From contig NZ_CP037423.1 of assembly GCF_007754155.1 (NCBI RefSeq), positions 2,728,001 to 2,792,000 of the forward strand: a stretch of DNA of 64,000 nucleotides, given 5' to 3'. Below, one piece after another: positions 47,655 to 56,769 of the stretch. Numbering within the stretch: the stretch's first letter is position 1; each line of letters begins with the position of its first letter. Both the position numbers and the translations under genes were made by a program. Below the pieces are notes generated by a model. The model did not search any database, had not been told where the DNA came from, and saw nothing but the letters and a program-made list of their open reading frames with translations. The DNA comes from Stieleria neptunia. Its GTDB lineage: Bacteria; Planctomycetota; Planctomycetia; Pirellulales; Pirellulaceae.

Positions 47655-48290
47655 ATGAAACTTGGCATTATCACTGACATTCATGAACACGTCGAATGCT
47701 TGCGAGCCGTATTGGACGAGTTGGCCGGACAGGTTGACCAAGTAGTGATGGTGGGCGACGTCGTTGAGACAGGCGAGCGAATCGAAGAAACGTGCCAGTT
47801 GCTTTCCGATGCGGGTGTGATCGGTGTCTGGGGCAATCACGACTTCGGACTTTGCTGCGACGTCAGCGTAGAAACTCGCGAGACGTTCAGTCACGACGTC
47901 CTTCAGTACATGGGGTCACTAAAGCCGCGACTGGAGATTGGCGACTGTCTTTTCTCCCATATCGAACCTTGGCTCGATCCCCACGTACTGGAAGACCTTT
48001 GGTTCTTCGGCGGCCTGCCGACAGAGGGTGAGCGTTTGGACCGCATTTTCGGCGCAGTCCGCAATCGGCTGATCTTTGCCGGTCACTACCACCGGTGGAT
48101 GCTCGCCTCGCCCACGACAATCTCTGATTGGAATGGAGAATCGTCCATTCAGCTCGGCGATGGACGCCACTTTGTGGTGGTGAACGCGTTGTTTGCCGGA
48201 CATTACGCCGTTCTGGACACGGAAACCTACGAGCTGATGCCAGGGCGTACAGCCTCACCGCGGCTCCCTCGAAACTCAAACCATCGTTAG
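47655..48290 (+). CDS. Calcineurin-like metallophosphoesterase
   Basis: 211 residues with the full metal-binding motif set: D8 and H10 in TDIHEH, GDVVETG near 33, GNHD near 60 and GHYH near 143. This is the small YfcE/MPP-like class, and it probably cleaves a phosphomonoester or diester. It precedes the PARG-like gene by 7 bases on the same strand, so the two form an operon, suggesting a joint role in nucleotide or ADP-ribose metabolism. No export signal. Confidence 0.85.
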   Translation: MKLGIITDIHEHVECLRAVLDELAGQVDQVVMVGDVVETGERIEETCQLLSDAGVIGVWGNHDFGLCCDVSVETRETFSHDVLQYMGSLKPRLEIGDCLFSHIEPWLDPHVLEDLWFFGGLPTEGERLDRIFGAVRNRLIFAGHYHRWMLASPTTISDWNGESSIQLGDGRHFVVVNALFAGHYAVLDTETYELMPGRTASPRLPRNSNHR

Positions 48291-48297
48291 CGAAGCG

Positions 48298-49182
48298 ATG
48301 AACGGAAGAAACGCAAGATTGAATTGTCTCCCTTGTTGGGACTCCGCGGAGATGGCCGCAGCGCGTAAGCAAGCATTGGATATTGCTCCAGAAGCTGCGG
48401 CACGACTCGGATGGTCTGCTGTGGAAGCTGCCCGCATCGGATTCTACGTGAATCAAGCTGGTGAGCAAATCGACTGGCGAGGAGCCGTGGAAACTGCGCG
48501 GATCGCGAAGACGAGTATCACGCCGGACGATCCCCTGCCGACGCCAGATGAAGTCACGTTTGGGGTTACCGAAGTTCAAGTCACAAACGAGACGACGCTA
48601 ATGGCCGCGCGTCGATTCGTCGAGAGTGGGCTAGAGCCATTGGTATTGAACTTTGCGAACGGTGTCCAGCCTGGAGGCGGATTTCTTTACGGGGCGCGTG
48701 CTCAAGAAGAGGTGCTTTGCAGGTCCAGTGCTCTGTTTGAAACGCTTGTGGACGACCCGATGTACGAGCATCATTGGGACAGAGAGCGTCCCGATTCCAC
48801 CGACTGGGCAATCCACTCCCCAGGGGTGCCCGTGTTTCGTGATGACGACGGCACGGAACTCAGCGACTTCTGGCTCGTCGATTTTCTGACCTGTGCGGCG
48901 CCCTACGCGCCGGATGTCGGTCAGCCAAGATCCGCTGAACTGTTACAAAAACGGATCATTCGAGTCTTGGCGATCGCTAGGGCCTTTCGCTATCGCTCGC
49001 TCGTTCTCGGTGCTTGGGGCTGCGGTGCGTTTGGGAATGACACGCGTCGTACCGCCGGCAATTTCCGTGAAGCCCTGGAGAATGAATTTTGCGGTGCCTT
49101 CTCAGATGTTGTGTTTGCAATCACCGACTGGTCGCCAGAAAGAAAAACACTCGGGCCGTTTCTTGATGTATTCGAAGGTTGA
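48298..49182 (+). CDS. TIGR02452-type microbial PARG-like protein
   Basis: 294 residues. Bacterial-type poly(ADP-ribose) glycohydrolase relatives have GGG-x(6-8)-QEE; here GGG at 126-128 and QEE at 136-138 are present, inside LNFANGVQPGGGFLYGARAQEEVLCR. The C-terminal YRSLVLGAWGCGAFGND block is also typical of macrodomain folds. It should remove ADP-ribose from a target. A C-terminal fragment of a close paralogue lies at 55383-55610. Pairing with a phosphoesterase suggests a DNA-damage or phage-defence type ADP-ribose function (inference). Confidence 0.88.
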   Translation: MNGRNARLNCLPCWDSAEMAAARKQALDIAPEAAARLGWSAVEAARIGFYVNQAGEQIDWRGAVETARIAKTSITPDDPLPTPDEVTFGVTEVQVTNETTLMAARRFVESGLEPLVLNFANGVQPGGGFLYGARAQEEVLCRSSALFETLVDDPMYEHHWDRERPDSTDWAIHSPGVPVFRDDDGTELSDFWLVDFLTCAAPYAPDVGQPRSAELLQKRIIRVLAIARAFRYRSLVLGAWGCGAFGNDTRRTAGNFREALENEFCGAFSDVVFAITDWSPERKTLGPFLDVFEG

Positions 49183-49237
49183 CGATGGTACTCAATCGCA
49201 CAGACGTTTGGCGGGCCATTGAACTCAGGAGTTGCGT

Positions 49238-49507
49238 ATGAACGATGCTCACGCCGCACAGCTTCTCAGCGAGATGGAAGAGCAAATAGCGTACTTCGAA
49301 TTGATTGTCTCTCAGTACGCAAATGCGATGTTTGAGCCAGAGTTCCGTCTCTCGCGACAGATTGTCAACAGATTTCGATCGGGGAGCTTTTCAACTGACG
49401 TGATTGCTGATGAAATCAACTTCCTGGAAGATCACTTGTTCGGCGACAATTGGTTCTCCGCTTTAGCGACAACTAGTATTCCCGATTACGAATCCGATTT
49501 TTATTGA
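49238..49507 (+). CDS. Unknown small protein, 3' end altered by IS21
   Basis: From the ATG at 49238 (AGGAG about 7 bases upstream) the native part is a helical acidic protein of about 68 residues. At 49442 the frame enters the IS21 end, so the last 21 residues and the stop come from the IS. The original C-terminus is lost or displaced. No family recognised. Confidence 0.5.
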   Translation: MNDAHAAQLLSEMEEQIAYFELIVSQYANAMFEPEFRLSRQIVNRFRSGSFSTDVIADEINFLEDHLFGDNWFSALATTSIPDYESDFY

Positions 49508-51859
49508 GAGGCCTTTGCTGACCGTCCAGCTGACTTCGTTTTCTTGGCTGTTTCCACGCGATAGCTTGGCACGTTCAACTCGATGATCACGCTGTGGTGA
49601 ACCAAGCGATCGATCGCCGCCGCCGTCGTCATCGCATCTTTGAAGATCTGGTCCCACTTGCTGAACGCCAAGTTGCTCGTCAACAGAACACTCCCTCTCT
49701 CGTAACGTTCCGCCAGCAGCGTGAACAGCACCTCCATCTCTTCTCGATTCTGCTGCACGTAACCCAGGTCGTCGATCATCAGGCCCTCGAAACGAGACAG
49801 TTGCTTGATGTACTTCTGCAGGCGAAGATCCCGCTTTGCGATCAGCAACTGTTGCACCAGCAAGCTGCACGTTGTCAGAAGCATGCTCCGGCCTTGCTGG
49901 ACGAGTTGATTCGCCAAGGCACAAAGCGCGTGACTCTTCCCCGCACCGGGCTGACCGAAAATCAGTACGTTCTCCCGACGATCCAAGAACGATCCCTCCC
50001 GAAGACTCTCCAGTTGTCGTGTCACTGACAATGGCAAGCGATCGAAGTTGAACGTCTCCCATGTCTTGCCCAGCGGAAGACGTGAGTTGGTCATTAGACG
50101 CTTGATCCGACTCTCGTTGCGGGCCTGGCATTCCAGTTCCGCCAGTTCCGATAAGTATTGAACATGGCTGAGATCCTCCGCGGCTGCTCGGTCGGCCGTC
50201 GCTTGAAACTGGTCGCGAAACATCGGCAGACGCAAGCTGCGAAACTGCTCCTTCAGCCGCTCCTCGGTCCGTTCGTTGCTCGTCCTCGTGGGCGGGGTCT
50301 TGGGAGGCTGCCGTATCGACGATTCGGTCTTTTTCGATTGGGGCTTTCGTGTGGTTGATTGATTCATCGTTTGGACTCTCCTTGTCAAACGTGTCAAATA
50401 ATTCGTCATAGTCTTTCAAGTTCGGTGCTTTGACATCGATGTCGGTCACCGGCTTGATCTCGATCGCTTCACTCACCATCAGCCGAACCTGATCGACATC
50501 GATGGATTGTCCCGATTGGATTTGAAGACGCAGTGCATTCTGCACCGCATCTTGGCTTTCTCGAGCCGCTAATTGCAGGATCTCAAGATACTTCCTCACC
50601 GCCACCTTCTCGCTGTGAGCGTCGCATAGCATGTCATAGGCGATTCGGAAGTGACTCGTCGGGAACATGTCCTGACGGTATTTGTAGTTTTCGAATGCTC
50701 CCGGTTTGCGAACCAATGAATCGATCACGTGCCGGTAGTTGATGGCCGATCCGCCGACGCCAGTAAGTCGTGGCATCCGTTGCACGTGGATGCCGTGATG
50801 CGTCACATCGATCCACTCGGCACCGATCCGCACATCGACTTTTTGACCGATCAATCGGCTAGGAACCGAATAGATGTTTTTCTTGACATTAATCGTGCTG
50901 CTACTGCCGACGATGATGCCTTGTTGGTTGTCATCGGTATCAAGCTTACTATCGGGAAGTGGTCGCAAATGCGAGCGTTCAATTTCAAATCGATTTAAGC
51001 GCGCATCATTAGCGCGAACGATCAGGGATCGAACGAAATGCATGTAGTCTTCACGACTGGCGAAGTCGCGACTACCGCGAAGTAGCAATGCTTGGTCGAC
51101 TCGATTCTTGAGATGACCGTTGGATGACTCAACGTCGCCGTTTTCGTTCGCACAGCGAACGTTGATTCGCTCTGACTTGGTGCCATAGTGATCCATCAAC
51201 GCTCCATAGCGAGCAGTGAGTTCTTTCTTTGAAGAGTGATTGTTGATCGCAGCGCTAAGGCTATCAGTGCGGTGACGCTCGGGCACTCCGCCGAATTCCC
51301 AAAACGCATTTTGAATCCCCTCGCTGAGCGCTTCGAAAGATTCGGAGAAACACAGAGAGACCGACTCGACGTTGGAATACGTCAGGACACAATGAAAGAG
51401 CATGTGTTCAAACGAAACGCCCGCGATGGTCACGTTCAGTGTGTTCATGACGGTGAAGTCACTCGCAGCAACCCGAGCCGGATGATGGACCTGCGGGAAG
51501 ATCACTGCTTTGTCTGGACCTTCTGTACTGCGCCACAATCGGACTCGACGTTCGAAGGTTCGTCGAGTGGAGTCTGGGTAGACGCCTGGATAGCGGTCTT
51601 GCAGCCACTGGAAAAGGGTCTTGGCCTGCAGTCGCGGTTCGGCCTCAAGCCTGATCTGCACCTCGTTCCAGACATCGGCGAATGGATCGATGCGAGTCCG
51701 GTAATCTCGCGGCTTCTTCCGCTGAGAGGGGAGCCGATTGTCGTTTCGATAATGTCTTGCCGTTTTCTCATCCATCTCAGTCATCCTTGACGATGCGGCC
51801 AGTGACTTGCCAGATGCTAGCAAACGCCGCAGTTCTTTAACCTTTCCGTCCGTGACCAT
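49463..51859 (-). CDS. istA: IS21-family transposase IstA, with long readthrough tail
   Basis: The first ~500 residues are a normal IstA: an HTH-like start, a DDE core with SDFTVMN and CANENGDVESSNGHLK, and a C-terminal helical domain. The frame has no stop at the usual place before istB and stays open through all of istB in a different frame, ending at 49463. The predicted tail of ~300 residues (Ser/Arg/Gly-rich, no family likeness) is probably an antipodal reading of istB. GGAG lies 7 bases before the ATG at 51859. Confidence 0.85.
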   Translation of the reverse strand: MVTDGKVKELRRLLASGKSLAASSRMTEMDEKTARHYRNDNRLPSQRKKPRDYRTRIDPFADVWNEVQIRLEAEPRLQAKTLFQWLQDRYPGVYPDSTRRTFERRVRLWRSTEGPDKAVIFPQVHHPARVAASDFTVMNTLNVTIAGVSFEHMLFHCVLTYSNVESVSLCFSESFEALSEGIQNAFWEFGGVPERHRTDSLSAAINNHSSKKELTARYGALMDHYGTKSERINVRCANENGDVESSNGHLKNRVDQALLLRGSRDFASREDYMHFVRSLIVRANDARLNRFEIERSHLRPLPDSKLDTDDNQQGIIVGSSSTINVKKNIYSVPSRLIGQKVDVRIGAEWIDVTHHGIHVQRMPRLTGVGGSAINYRHVIDSLVRKPGAFENYKYRQDMFPTSHFRIAYDMLCDAHSEKVAVRKYLEILQLAARESQDAVQNALRLQIQSGQSIDVDQVRLMVSEAIEIKPVTDIDVKAPNLKDYDELFDTFDKESPNDESINHTKAPIEKDRIVDTAASQDPAHEDEQRTDRGAAEGAVSQLASADVSRPVSSDGRPSSRGGSQPCSILIGTGGTGMPGPQRESDQASNDQLTSSAGQDMGDVQLRSLAIVSDTTTGESSGGIVLGSSGERTDFRSARCGEESRALCLGESTRPARPEHASDNVQLAGATVADRKAGSSPAEVHQATVSFRGPDDRRPGLRAAESRRDGGAVHAAGGTLRERECSVDEQLGVQQVGPDLQRCDDDGGGDRSLGSPQRDHRVERAKLSRGNSQENEVSWTVSKGLSIKIGFVIGNTSCR
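49501..50367 (-). CDS. istB: IS21-family helper ATPase IstB
   Basis: 288 residues from the ATG at 50367, which has AGGAGAG 9 bases upstream; the frame also opens at 50409. AAA+ motifs: Walker A FGQPGAGKSHAL, Walker B LMIDDLGYV, sensor LLTSNLAFSKW. IstB selects the target and stimulates the IstA transposase. A basic N-terminal tail (residues 1-45) is longer than usual. Confidence 0.92.
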   Translation of the reverse strand: MNQSTTRKPQSKKTESSIRQPPKTPPTRTSNERTEERLKEQFRSLRLPMFRDQFQATADRAAAEDLSHVQYLSELAELECQARNESRIKRLMTNSRLPLGKTWETFNFDRLPLSVTRQLESLREGSFLDRRENVLIFGQPGAGKSHALCALANQLVQQGRSMLLTTCSLLVQQLLIAKRDLRLQKYIKQLSRFEGLMIDDLGYVQQNREEMEVLFTLLAERYERGSVLLTSNLAFSKWDQIFKDAMTTAAAIDRLVHHSVIIELNVPSYRVETAKKTKSAGRSAKASQ

Positions 51860-51990
51860 CGCAATCTCCGTGAAAACAAGGAGTTACGATGATGACCCGA
51901 ATCGCAAAATCCGGGAATTGTAATTGTCGCTGACCGCACCGGCATCGTTGCCAAAGCCGGCCTCAAACCGGGATTTCTAATTGTCGCCAG

Positions 51991-52443
51991 CCGGGAAAAC
52001 CAATCGCCGCTAGACATCACTACAACGGGATCGGATGGTCGTGTTTTGTTCACAACGTAGCTGAGTACTTTGCCTTGTTCGGCGAAGAGTGGGAAGTTGA
52101 ACTCTGGGTCGATCTGGATATCCAAACATGTTATGTGATCCTGCCAAAGGCAATTCGATTAAGTCCGGAAGATTGCGAAGCACGGAATCTGCTTGGTCAT
52201 CTTAACCAGATCTTGCTACCGTGGTTTCAACGGCTCTCTGACGGACATCCGCGTTTTGAAGAGGCCAACTTGGTTGCCAAAGACATCGCTGAACAACTAC
52301 AACGGGGCGGCGATCCGTTCAGCACATTGAACGATTGCGAAGCATTCCTTCGATTCGGCGGGCCCTGTTCTGAGGGATTCTTGAACCTTGCCAAAGCGTA
52401 TCTTGTTGCTAAATCTGGTGCTGAATCAGAGGTGCGTAAGTAG
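51991..52443 (+). pseudogene. 5'-truncated gene at the IS21 right end
   Basis: A frame with good coding character (NGIGWSCFVHNVAEYFALFGEEWEVELWVDL, then helical IRLSPEDCEARNLLGHLNQIL) is open from the IS end with no ATG; a TTG at 52075 is the first possible start but lies inside this conserved-looking stretch. It is best read as the 3' part of a gene cut by the IS. Family not recognised. No evidence that it was joined to the gene at 49238. Confidence 0.5.
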
Positions 52444-52868
52444 CCAATAACAACGCGGCATCACGGCGAGCTGCGCGTCAACAGTTGCATCGACCGACGC
52501 GCTGAAGCGGTTCGGCTAACCCGCGGAGGTCAGATTCACCGCCGCACCGGAACTGACAACTGAACATGCGTTGGCTGGTTCAGCCGCCGCAACGAAGGGC
52601 CCTACGATCGATGGGAACCATCGGACATATGGGACCTGCAAGTTTAGATTGGCCCTTTCGTGGCATTTGTACGATGTCACAACCGATCCACCGACGGCCA
52701 AGGTGCAATCGAACCGATCCTGCTCCGATTGCAGTACCGCTGACTCGAAACGTTTCGGCTTTGGCAAACCGGTCATGTTTCATCGACTTCAACCCCCGTG
52801 TTCTCTTCGCGCGTTCGGTTGCACCGATAAAGCTTGAGACTTCACACTCGGAAGCACTGGAGTTCCAA
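52444..52868. other. Intergenic stretch, no supported gene
   Basis: About 425 bases. An open frame from 52566 runs into the gene at 52869 but its first 100 residues look non-coding. Nothing else recognised. Confidence 0.45.
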
Positions 52869-53384
52869 ATGAAAATCAACAACCGCATCATCCAAGACAA
52901 CCTCGCATGCAAGTACAAATCTTTCCTGAAGATTATTGGAGAAGTGGGATTACCTCACGAGTTCGAACTGTTGGAGGTGGAACGGAGTCGACAATACCGA
53001 TTGCAGGCAACCGAAAGGCTTCTTCAACGGCTCAAACTCGAATCTGCTCCTGCAATCACTTCCGCTACCACCGATGATCTCAACAAGGGATTCGCTCTAA
53101 TTCGAGACTGCACGATCGACACTGACCAACTGGTATTTTTCTTTGACGCACTACGTCGCGTGGACGGGAAGTCAAGGCTTGGCTCTTTTCACTATCTCCC
53201 TGTCCTGTATCACTCTGGATATACGGTCCGAACGAACCAGCGGCTCATGATCGCGATCGCTTGCGTCGTCCTGGCGCAAGTTCAAGGCGTCTATCCCAGA
53301 CGACTTCGGCAAACGCCGGTGCGTCGCGTGGCAAAGCTCTACAATAGCGGCTTCATGAGTCACTCTCGCGAGAATCGAGTATGA
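52869..53384 (+). CDS. Short RecB/Cas4-like nuclease relative, probably an N-terminal fragment
   Basis: 171 residues from the ATG at 52869 with GGAG 6 bases upstream. The start (IIQDNLACKYKSFLKIIGEVGLPHEFE) and the SRLGSFHYLPVLYHSGYTVRTNQRLMIA block resemble the N-terminal part of TM0106-type RecB-like nucleases, which normally are far longer and carry catalytic motifs further on. Those are absent, so this is likely a truncated remnant. Its stop overlaps the next ATG by 4 bases (ATGA). Identification by eye only. Confidence 0.4.
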   Translation: MKINNRIIQDNLACKYKSFLKIIGEVGLPHEFELLEVERSRQYRLQATERLLQRLKLESAPAITSATTDDLNKGFALIRDCTIDTDQLVFFFDALRRVDGKSRLGSFHYLPVLYHSGYTVRTNQRLMIAIACVVLAQVQGVYPRRLRQTPVRRVAKLYNSGFMSHSRENRV

Positions 53385-54481
53385 AGAATCAAGGCGTAAC
53401 ACGGCGAAACATCATTGCCCCAGCCGCGGCCATTGCTCGGATGGCGATGGTGGGTCTGGTACTGACATGCTCCTCCTCCCAAATCGCCGCCGAAGACCCG
53501 ATCAGCATTCAAGTTGACGAAATCAGACAGTCGGTCTCGCGCAGCACTCTGCTGTTAGAAAAGGCTGCCGCGGGAACGGCCGAGAAACGCGTGTGTTTTA
53601 CCTGTCATGGGCAAGCGATGCCCGTCTTGGCCCTGGTCGAGGCTCAGAGGCACGGCTTTGCAGTCGATCAAGAGAATCTCCAGCGTCAGGTCCGGCACAC
53701 CCACGCCCATCTGAAACGCGGCAAAAAGTCATACACCAAGGGAAAGGGACAGGGCGGTGGCGGCGACACCGCTGGTTATGCGTTGTGGACGCTTGCCGAT
53801 GGTGGACACGAGGCGGACGATGTGACCGGCGCGGTGACGGAATACTTGCTGCAGAATCAAACCCCCGACGGCTTATGGAAATGCTCCAGTGATCGACCGC
53901 CGTCGGAGACCAGTGACTTCACCACGACCTATCTTGCACTTCGCGGGTTGTTGACGTTTTCCAACGATTTGGAATCAGAGCGTGTCGCCGCGGCTGTGGC
54001 GCAGGCATCTGTCTGGTTGCTTGAGGCGGAACCCCGCGATACCGAAGACCTCGTTTTTGGTTTGCTGTCGGCCGAATACGCGGACGTGACTCCCGAGTAT
54101 CGAGACTCGCTGGTTGAGAATCTGATGACGAACCAACGAGGCGACGGCGGTTGGGCGCAGAAACCGGACATGAAGAGTGATCCCTATGCCACCAGCACCG
54201 TACTCTATGCCCTCCATCGATCCGGCCTGAGTCGAGACGATGGTTGTTGGGTTCGTGGCATTGGCTATCTGCTCGACTCCCAGCAGGAAGACGGATCGTG
54301 GCATGTGAAAACCCGCAGCAAGCCTTTTCAAAAATACTTTGAGACGGGGTTCCCGCATGCCGCGGATCAATTCATTTCCACAACCGCCACGGCGTGGGCG
54401 ACGCTTGCACTGTTGTTCACTTTGCCAGAGTCTTTGAAGGATGCCGCGATTTCGGAGACGATCGAGACCAGAGGTCCGTAG
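53381..54481 (+). CDS. Secreted protein with CxxCH motif and terpene-cyclase-type repeats
   Basis: 366 residues with an N-terminal signal peptide (about 1-37). A lone CFTCHG (C72, C75, H76) would bind one c-type heme. The rest is an alpha-toroid of squalene-hopene-cyclase/prenyltransferase type, with QW-like repeats DGLWKC, GDGGWAQ and EDGSWHV. No DxDD catalytic motif is visible, so cyclase activity is doubtful. Such fusions occur in planctomycetes with unknown role, perhaps in periplasmic electron transfer. It overlaps the preceding gene by 4 bases. Confidence 0.75.
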   Translation: MKNQGVTRRNIIAPAAAIARMAMVGLVLTCSSSQIAAEDPISIQVDEIRQSVSRSTLLLEKAAAGTAEKRVCFTCHGQAMPVLALVEAQRHGFAVDQENLQRQVRHTHAHLKRGKKSYTKGKGQGGGGDTAGYALWTLADGGHEADDVTGAVTEYLLQNQTPDGLWKCSSDRPPSETSDFTTTYLALRGLLTFSNDLESERVAAAVAQASVWLLEAEPRDTEDLVFGLLSAEYADVTPEYRDSLVENLMTNQRGDGGWAQKPDMKSDPYATSTVLYALHRSGLSRDDGCWVRGIGYLLDSQQEDGSWHVKTRSKPFQKYFETGFPHAADQFISTTATAWATLALLFTLPESLKDAAISETIETRGP

Positions 54482-54573
54482 TATTCGTTGATCCTGCTTG
54501 GGGGTAAGTTTGTCGACGGAACAGCTTTTGGTCTGACAGCGCAGACACTCCGATTCCTCAAGATTGAGTTGCC

Positions 54574-55218
54574 ATGAACCTCGCCGTTGATGTGATCTCT
54601 GATGTGATTTGCCCTTGGTGCTACATTGGCAAACGACGACTGGAGAAGGCAATCGCTGTCGACACCCTCGATGGACAGCATGACGTCCAGGTCCGATGGC
54701 ATCCCTTTCAGCTCAATCCGACGATGCCAAAAGAAGGCATCAGCCGTAAGGAGTATCGGACCCGCAAATTTGGCAGTTGGGAGCGGTCACTCGAGTTGGA
54801 TGCTAATGTCATCGCTGTCGGAGAATCCGAGGGAATTCGTTTTGCCTTTGATCAAATTGAACGAACGCCGAACACCCTTGATGCCCACCGGTTGATTTGG
54901 CTGGCGGATCATCATGGCTGTCAGGATGCCGTCGTCGAGGCGCTGTTCCGGGCCTACTTCAGCGATGCCTTGGACATCGGCAATCGCCAGACGCTGATCG
55001 ACGTAGTTGTCGAAGCCGGCTTGGCCCTGCCAGTTGTCGAGGCCATGTTGGGCAGCGATGATGGGATGGATGCAATCGCAACTGCAAGAGAAATGTCGCA
55101 GCGTTATGGAGTTGACGGAGTCCCGTTTTTTATCATCGACCAAAAGATCGCGTTGTCCGGTGCGCAACCGACCGATGTTTTCGTTGAGACGCTTGGGCAG
55201 GCGATCAGCACGTCGTAG
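54574..55218 (+). CDS. DsbA-family (FrnE-like) thiol oxidoreductase
   Basis: 214 residues, cytoplasmic. The thioredoxin-like active site CPWC is at C13-C16 in SDVICPWCYIGK, followed by VRWHPFQLNP, the inserted helical domain and GVDGVPFFIID with the cis-Pro. FrnE-type proteins act as disulfide isomerases or handle thiol-containing small molecules. It lies 92 bases after the CxxCH gene; cotranscription is possible. Confidence 0.88.
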   Translation: MNLAVDVISDVICPWCYIGKRRLEKAIAVDTLDGQHDVQVRWHPFQLNPTMPKEGISRKEYRTRKFGSWERSLELDANVIAVGESEGIRFAFDQIERTPNTLDAHRLIWLADHHGCQDAVVEALFRAYFSDALDIGNRQTLIDVVVEAGLALPVVEAMLGSDDGMDAIATAREMSQRYGVDGVPFFIIDQKIALSGAQPTDVFVETLGQAISTS

Positions 55219-55382
55219 CGGAACAATTGCTCCATGCCGTGGCAGCTTGCCCGACAAAAGCTGCAAATTGTTTTTCCATCCCGGTTGCAAAAACCGGCAG
55301 CCGGGGTTTCAGGTGCAGGCGTGCACTCCGGTCTCTGCCGGCGGGCATTCGATCTGGACGATGAGTCAGCACGATGCATTAA

Positions 55383-55610
55383 GTGTTCGCCATCGCCGCC
55401 GCCTACGGTTACCGCAGCCTAGTACTCGGAGCATGGGGCTGCGGCGCCTTTGAGAATGATCCCAAACGAACCGCACAGGATTTCCGAGATGCACTCGAGT
55501 CGGATTTCGCGGGCCACTTTTCAACGGTCGTTTTTGCGATCACAGACTGGTCCCCGGAACGGCGGTTCTTGGGCCCGTTCCGTGACGTTTTTTCAGACGC
55601 ATCGCCGTGA
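55383..55610 (+). pseudogene. C-terminal fragment of a second TIGR02452 PARG-like gene
   Basis: 75 residues nearly matching the end of the gene at 48298 (YRSLVLGAWGCGAFENDPKRTA, VVFAITDWSPERRFLGPF). The GGG/QEE catalytic region is missing and the upstream 165 bases contain no continuation. It starts at a GTG that is internal in the full-length protein. A relic of a duplicated or exchanged gene. Confidence 0.8.
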
Positions 55611-55841
55611 GCATGCCCCCATGGTGCGTAGCTAAAATTAAGTCCCATTGTCCCGATTTCTTGCGCTCACAAAAATAACGTTTCAGTTTGTCCCCGACAG
55701 GAACTTCTCCATCATCTGCTTGAAACGATCGCTATGCTCCCTGCAATGATCCTAGCTCATGGCTGCCCAGGAACGATTCGCGAACTTCCACAGAAAGAGT
55801 TTCAATACGCGTTGTAAAGCGGCATGTCGAACAAATTTAAA

Positions 55842-56197
55842 TAGATCGTTGGCAAGAGTTTGCCTCGTCTCGAAATCGGCTCGTAATCCGAGTCCGAAGC
55901 GGTCGACACTTCCACGATCCTGACGTGCATGTTGACCAGCCTGGGCGACTAGGAAATCTCCCACACTTCTTACTCCGCGACAGCCTCTGCGACGGCGACT
56001 TGGAGCCACCCATGCACCAACAACTGCAGCAATCCATCGCCGACCTGGAACTGCTTTCCGGCAAAGATGAGCCGGCTTTTCAATACATCGTCACAATCAC
56101 GACTCGACCCGACAGAACCCTCGCCCAAAATCCCTGCCTCCACCTCACCCTCGACCGCATCACCAACGCGAACATGCTTCTCGGGGTGCGGTTTTAA
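55842..56197 (+). pseudogene. Possible C-terminal remnant of a large ATPase-like protein
   Basis: An open frame with coding character (DRWQEFASSRNRLVIRVR, DQPGRLGNLPHFLLRDSLCDGDLEPPM, PAFQYIVTITTRP, LHLTLD) but no proper start. The FQYIVT-TT-P end recalls C-termini of coiled-coil/DUF2326-type ATPases seen in defence loci. The likeness is from memory and weak. The 230 bases before it (55611-55841) hold no gene. Confidence 0.35.
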
Positions 56198-56361
56198 GGG
56201 CGAACCGGGGTTTCTGTCACGGAAAGCCAAGGTCAAGGAAGCCTCTTCGCCCCCACTCCCGGATGGCCGCAAACCCTTCCGGAGTAAGCACTTACGATTA
56301 GCATGATCAGCAAACACGAAAAGCTGAACTTGACATGCCACATTTAGGTCATACTATTGTC

Positions 56362-56760
56362 ATGAATGAGTCGATAACTGAAAGTGAGGACCTGGAGTGG
56401 CGGCTTCGAATCAGTCGCCCCGCCTTTCAGGACTTCCAACGCCTCTTGCCCCGCTATTCGGTTCGCTCCGAACTGAACCGACAGCTTCCCAAACTCCGCT
56501 GGTGGAATCCCGATGAGCCTTTGGTCATTGATTTGCAGTGGAAATGGCTGGAACAGCCCAACGGCTTGGCAGAACTGCTGGTGCAGCTCGATGACGGTTT
56601 CGTCGGCACTGTTCGCGTGCTGTTCTGCGAGCATTCGCCCAACCCGTCTGTTCCCACGCTGTGGATTCTTGGCGGGATGCGGGCTGACGAGGCGTTTGAC
56701 AGTCCACAACACACGATTTATTCAGGTCGCAGGGCAATCCTCCGAGAGCGAGCCGACTGA
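56362..56760 (+). CDS. Unknown protein (132 aa), first of an XRE-linked cassette
   Basis: No family recognised. From the ATG at 56362 (56335 is an alternative) it encodes a small soluble protein with Trp-rich strands (RWWNPDEPLVIDLQWKWLEQPNG) and ends 9 bases before the XRE gene. Small-protein-then-HTH order recalls toxin-antitoxin pairs, but no toxin motif is visible. Confidence 0.55.
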   Translation: MNESITESEDLEWRLRISRPAFQDFQRLLPRYSVRSELNRQLPKLRWWNPDEPLVIDLQWKWLEQPNGLAELLVQLDDGFVGTVRVLFCEHSPNPSVPTLWILGGMRADEAFDSPQHTIYSGRRAILRERAD

Positions 56761-56769
56761 GGTGACGAG

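Larger units (their letters stand above)
49442..51988 (-). mobile_element. IS21-family insertion sequence
   Basis: About 2.55 kb carrying istA and istB. Both ends have two subterminal repeats of a GGCGACAATT type: left at 49442 and 49465, right (as complement) ending at 51931 and 51988, which is typical of IS21. I could not see a target duplication at the outermost ends, so the limits are approximate or one flank has been rearranged. Confidence 0.8.

Noticed and set aside
55752..56341. Minus-strand frames of 85 and 123 codons
   Set aside because: They overlap a plus-strand frame with better coding character and have no ribosome sites.
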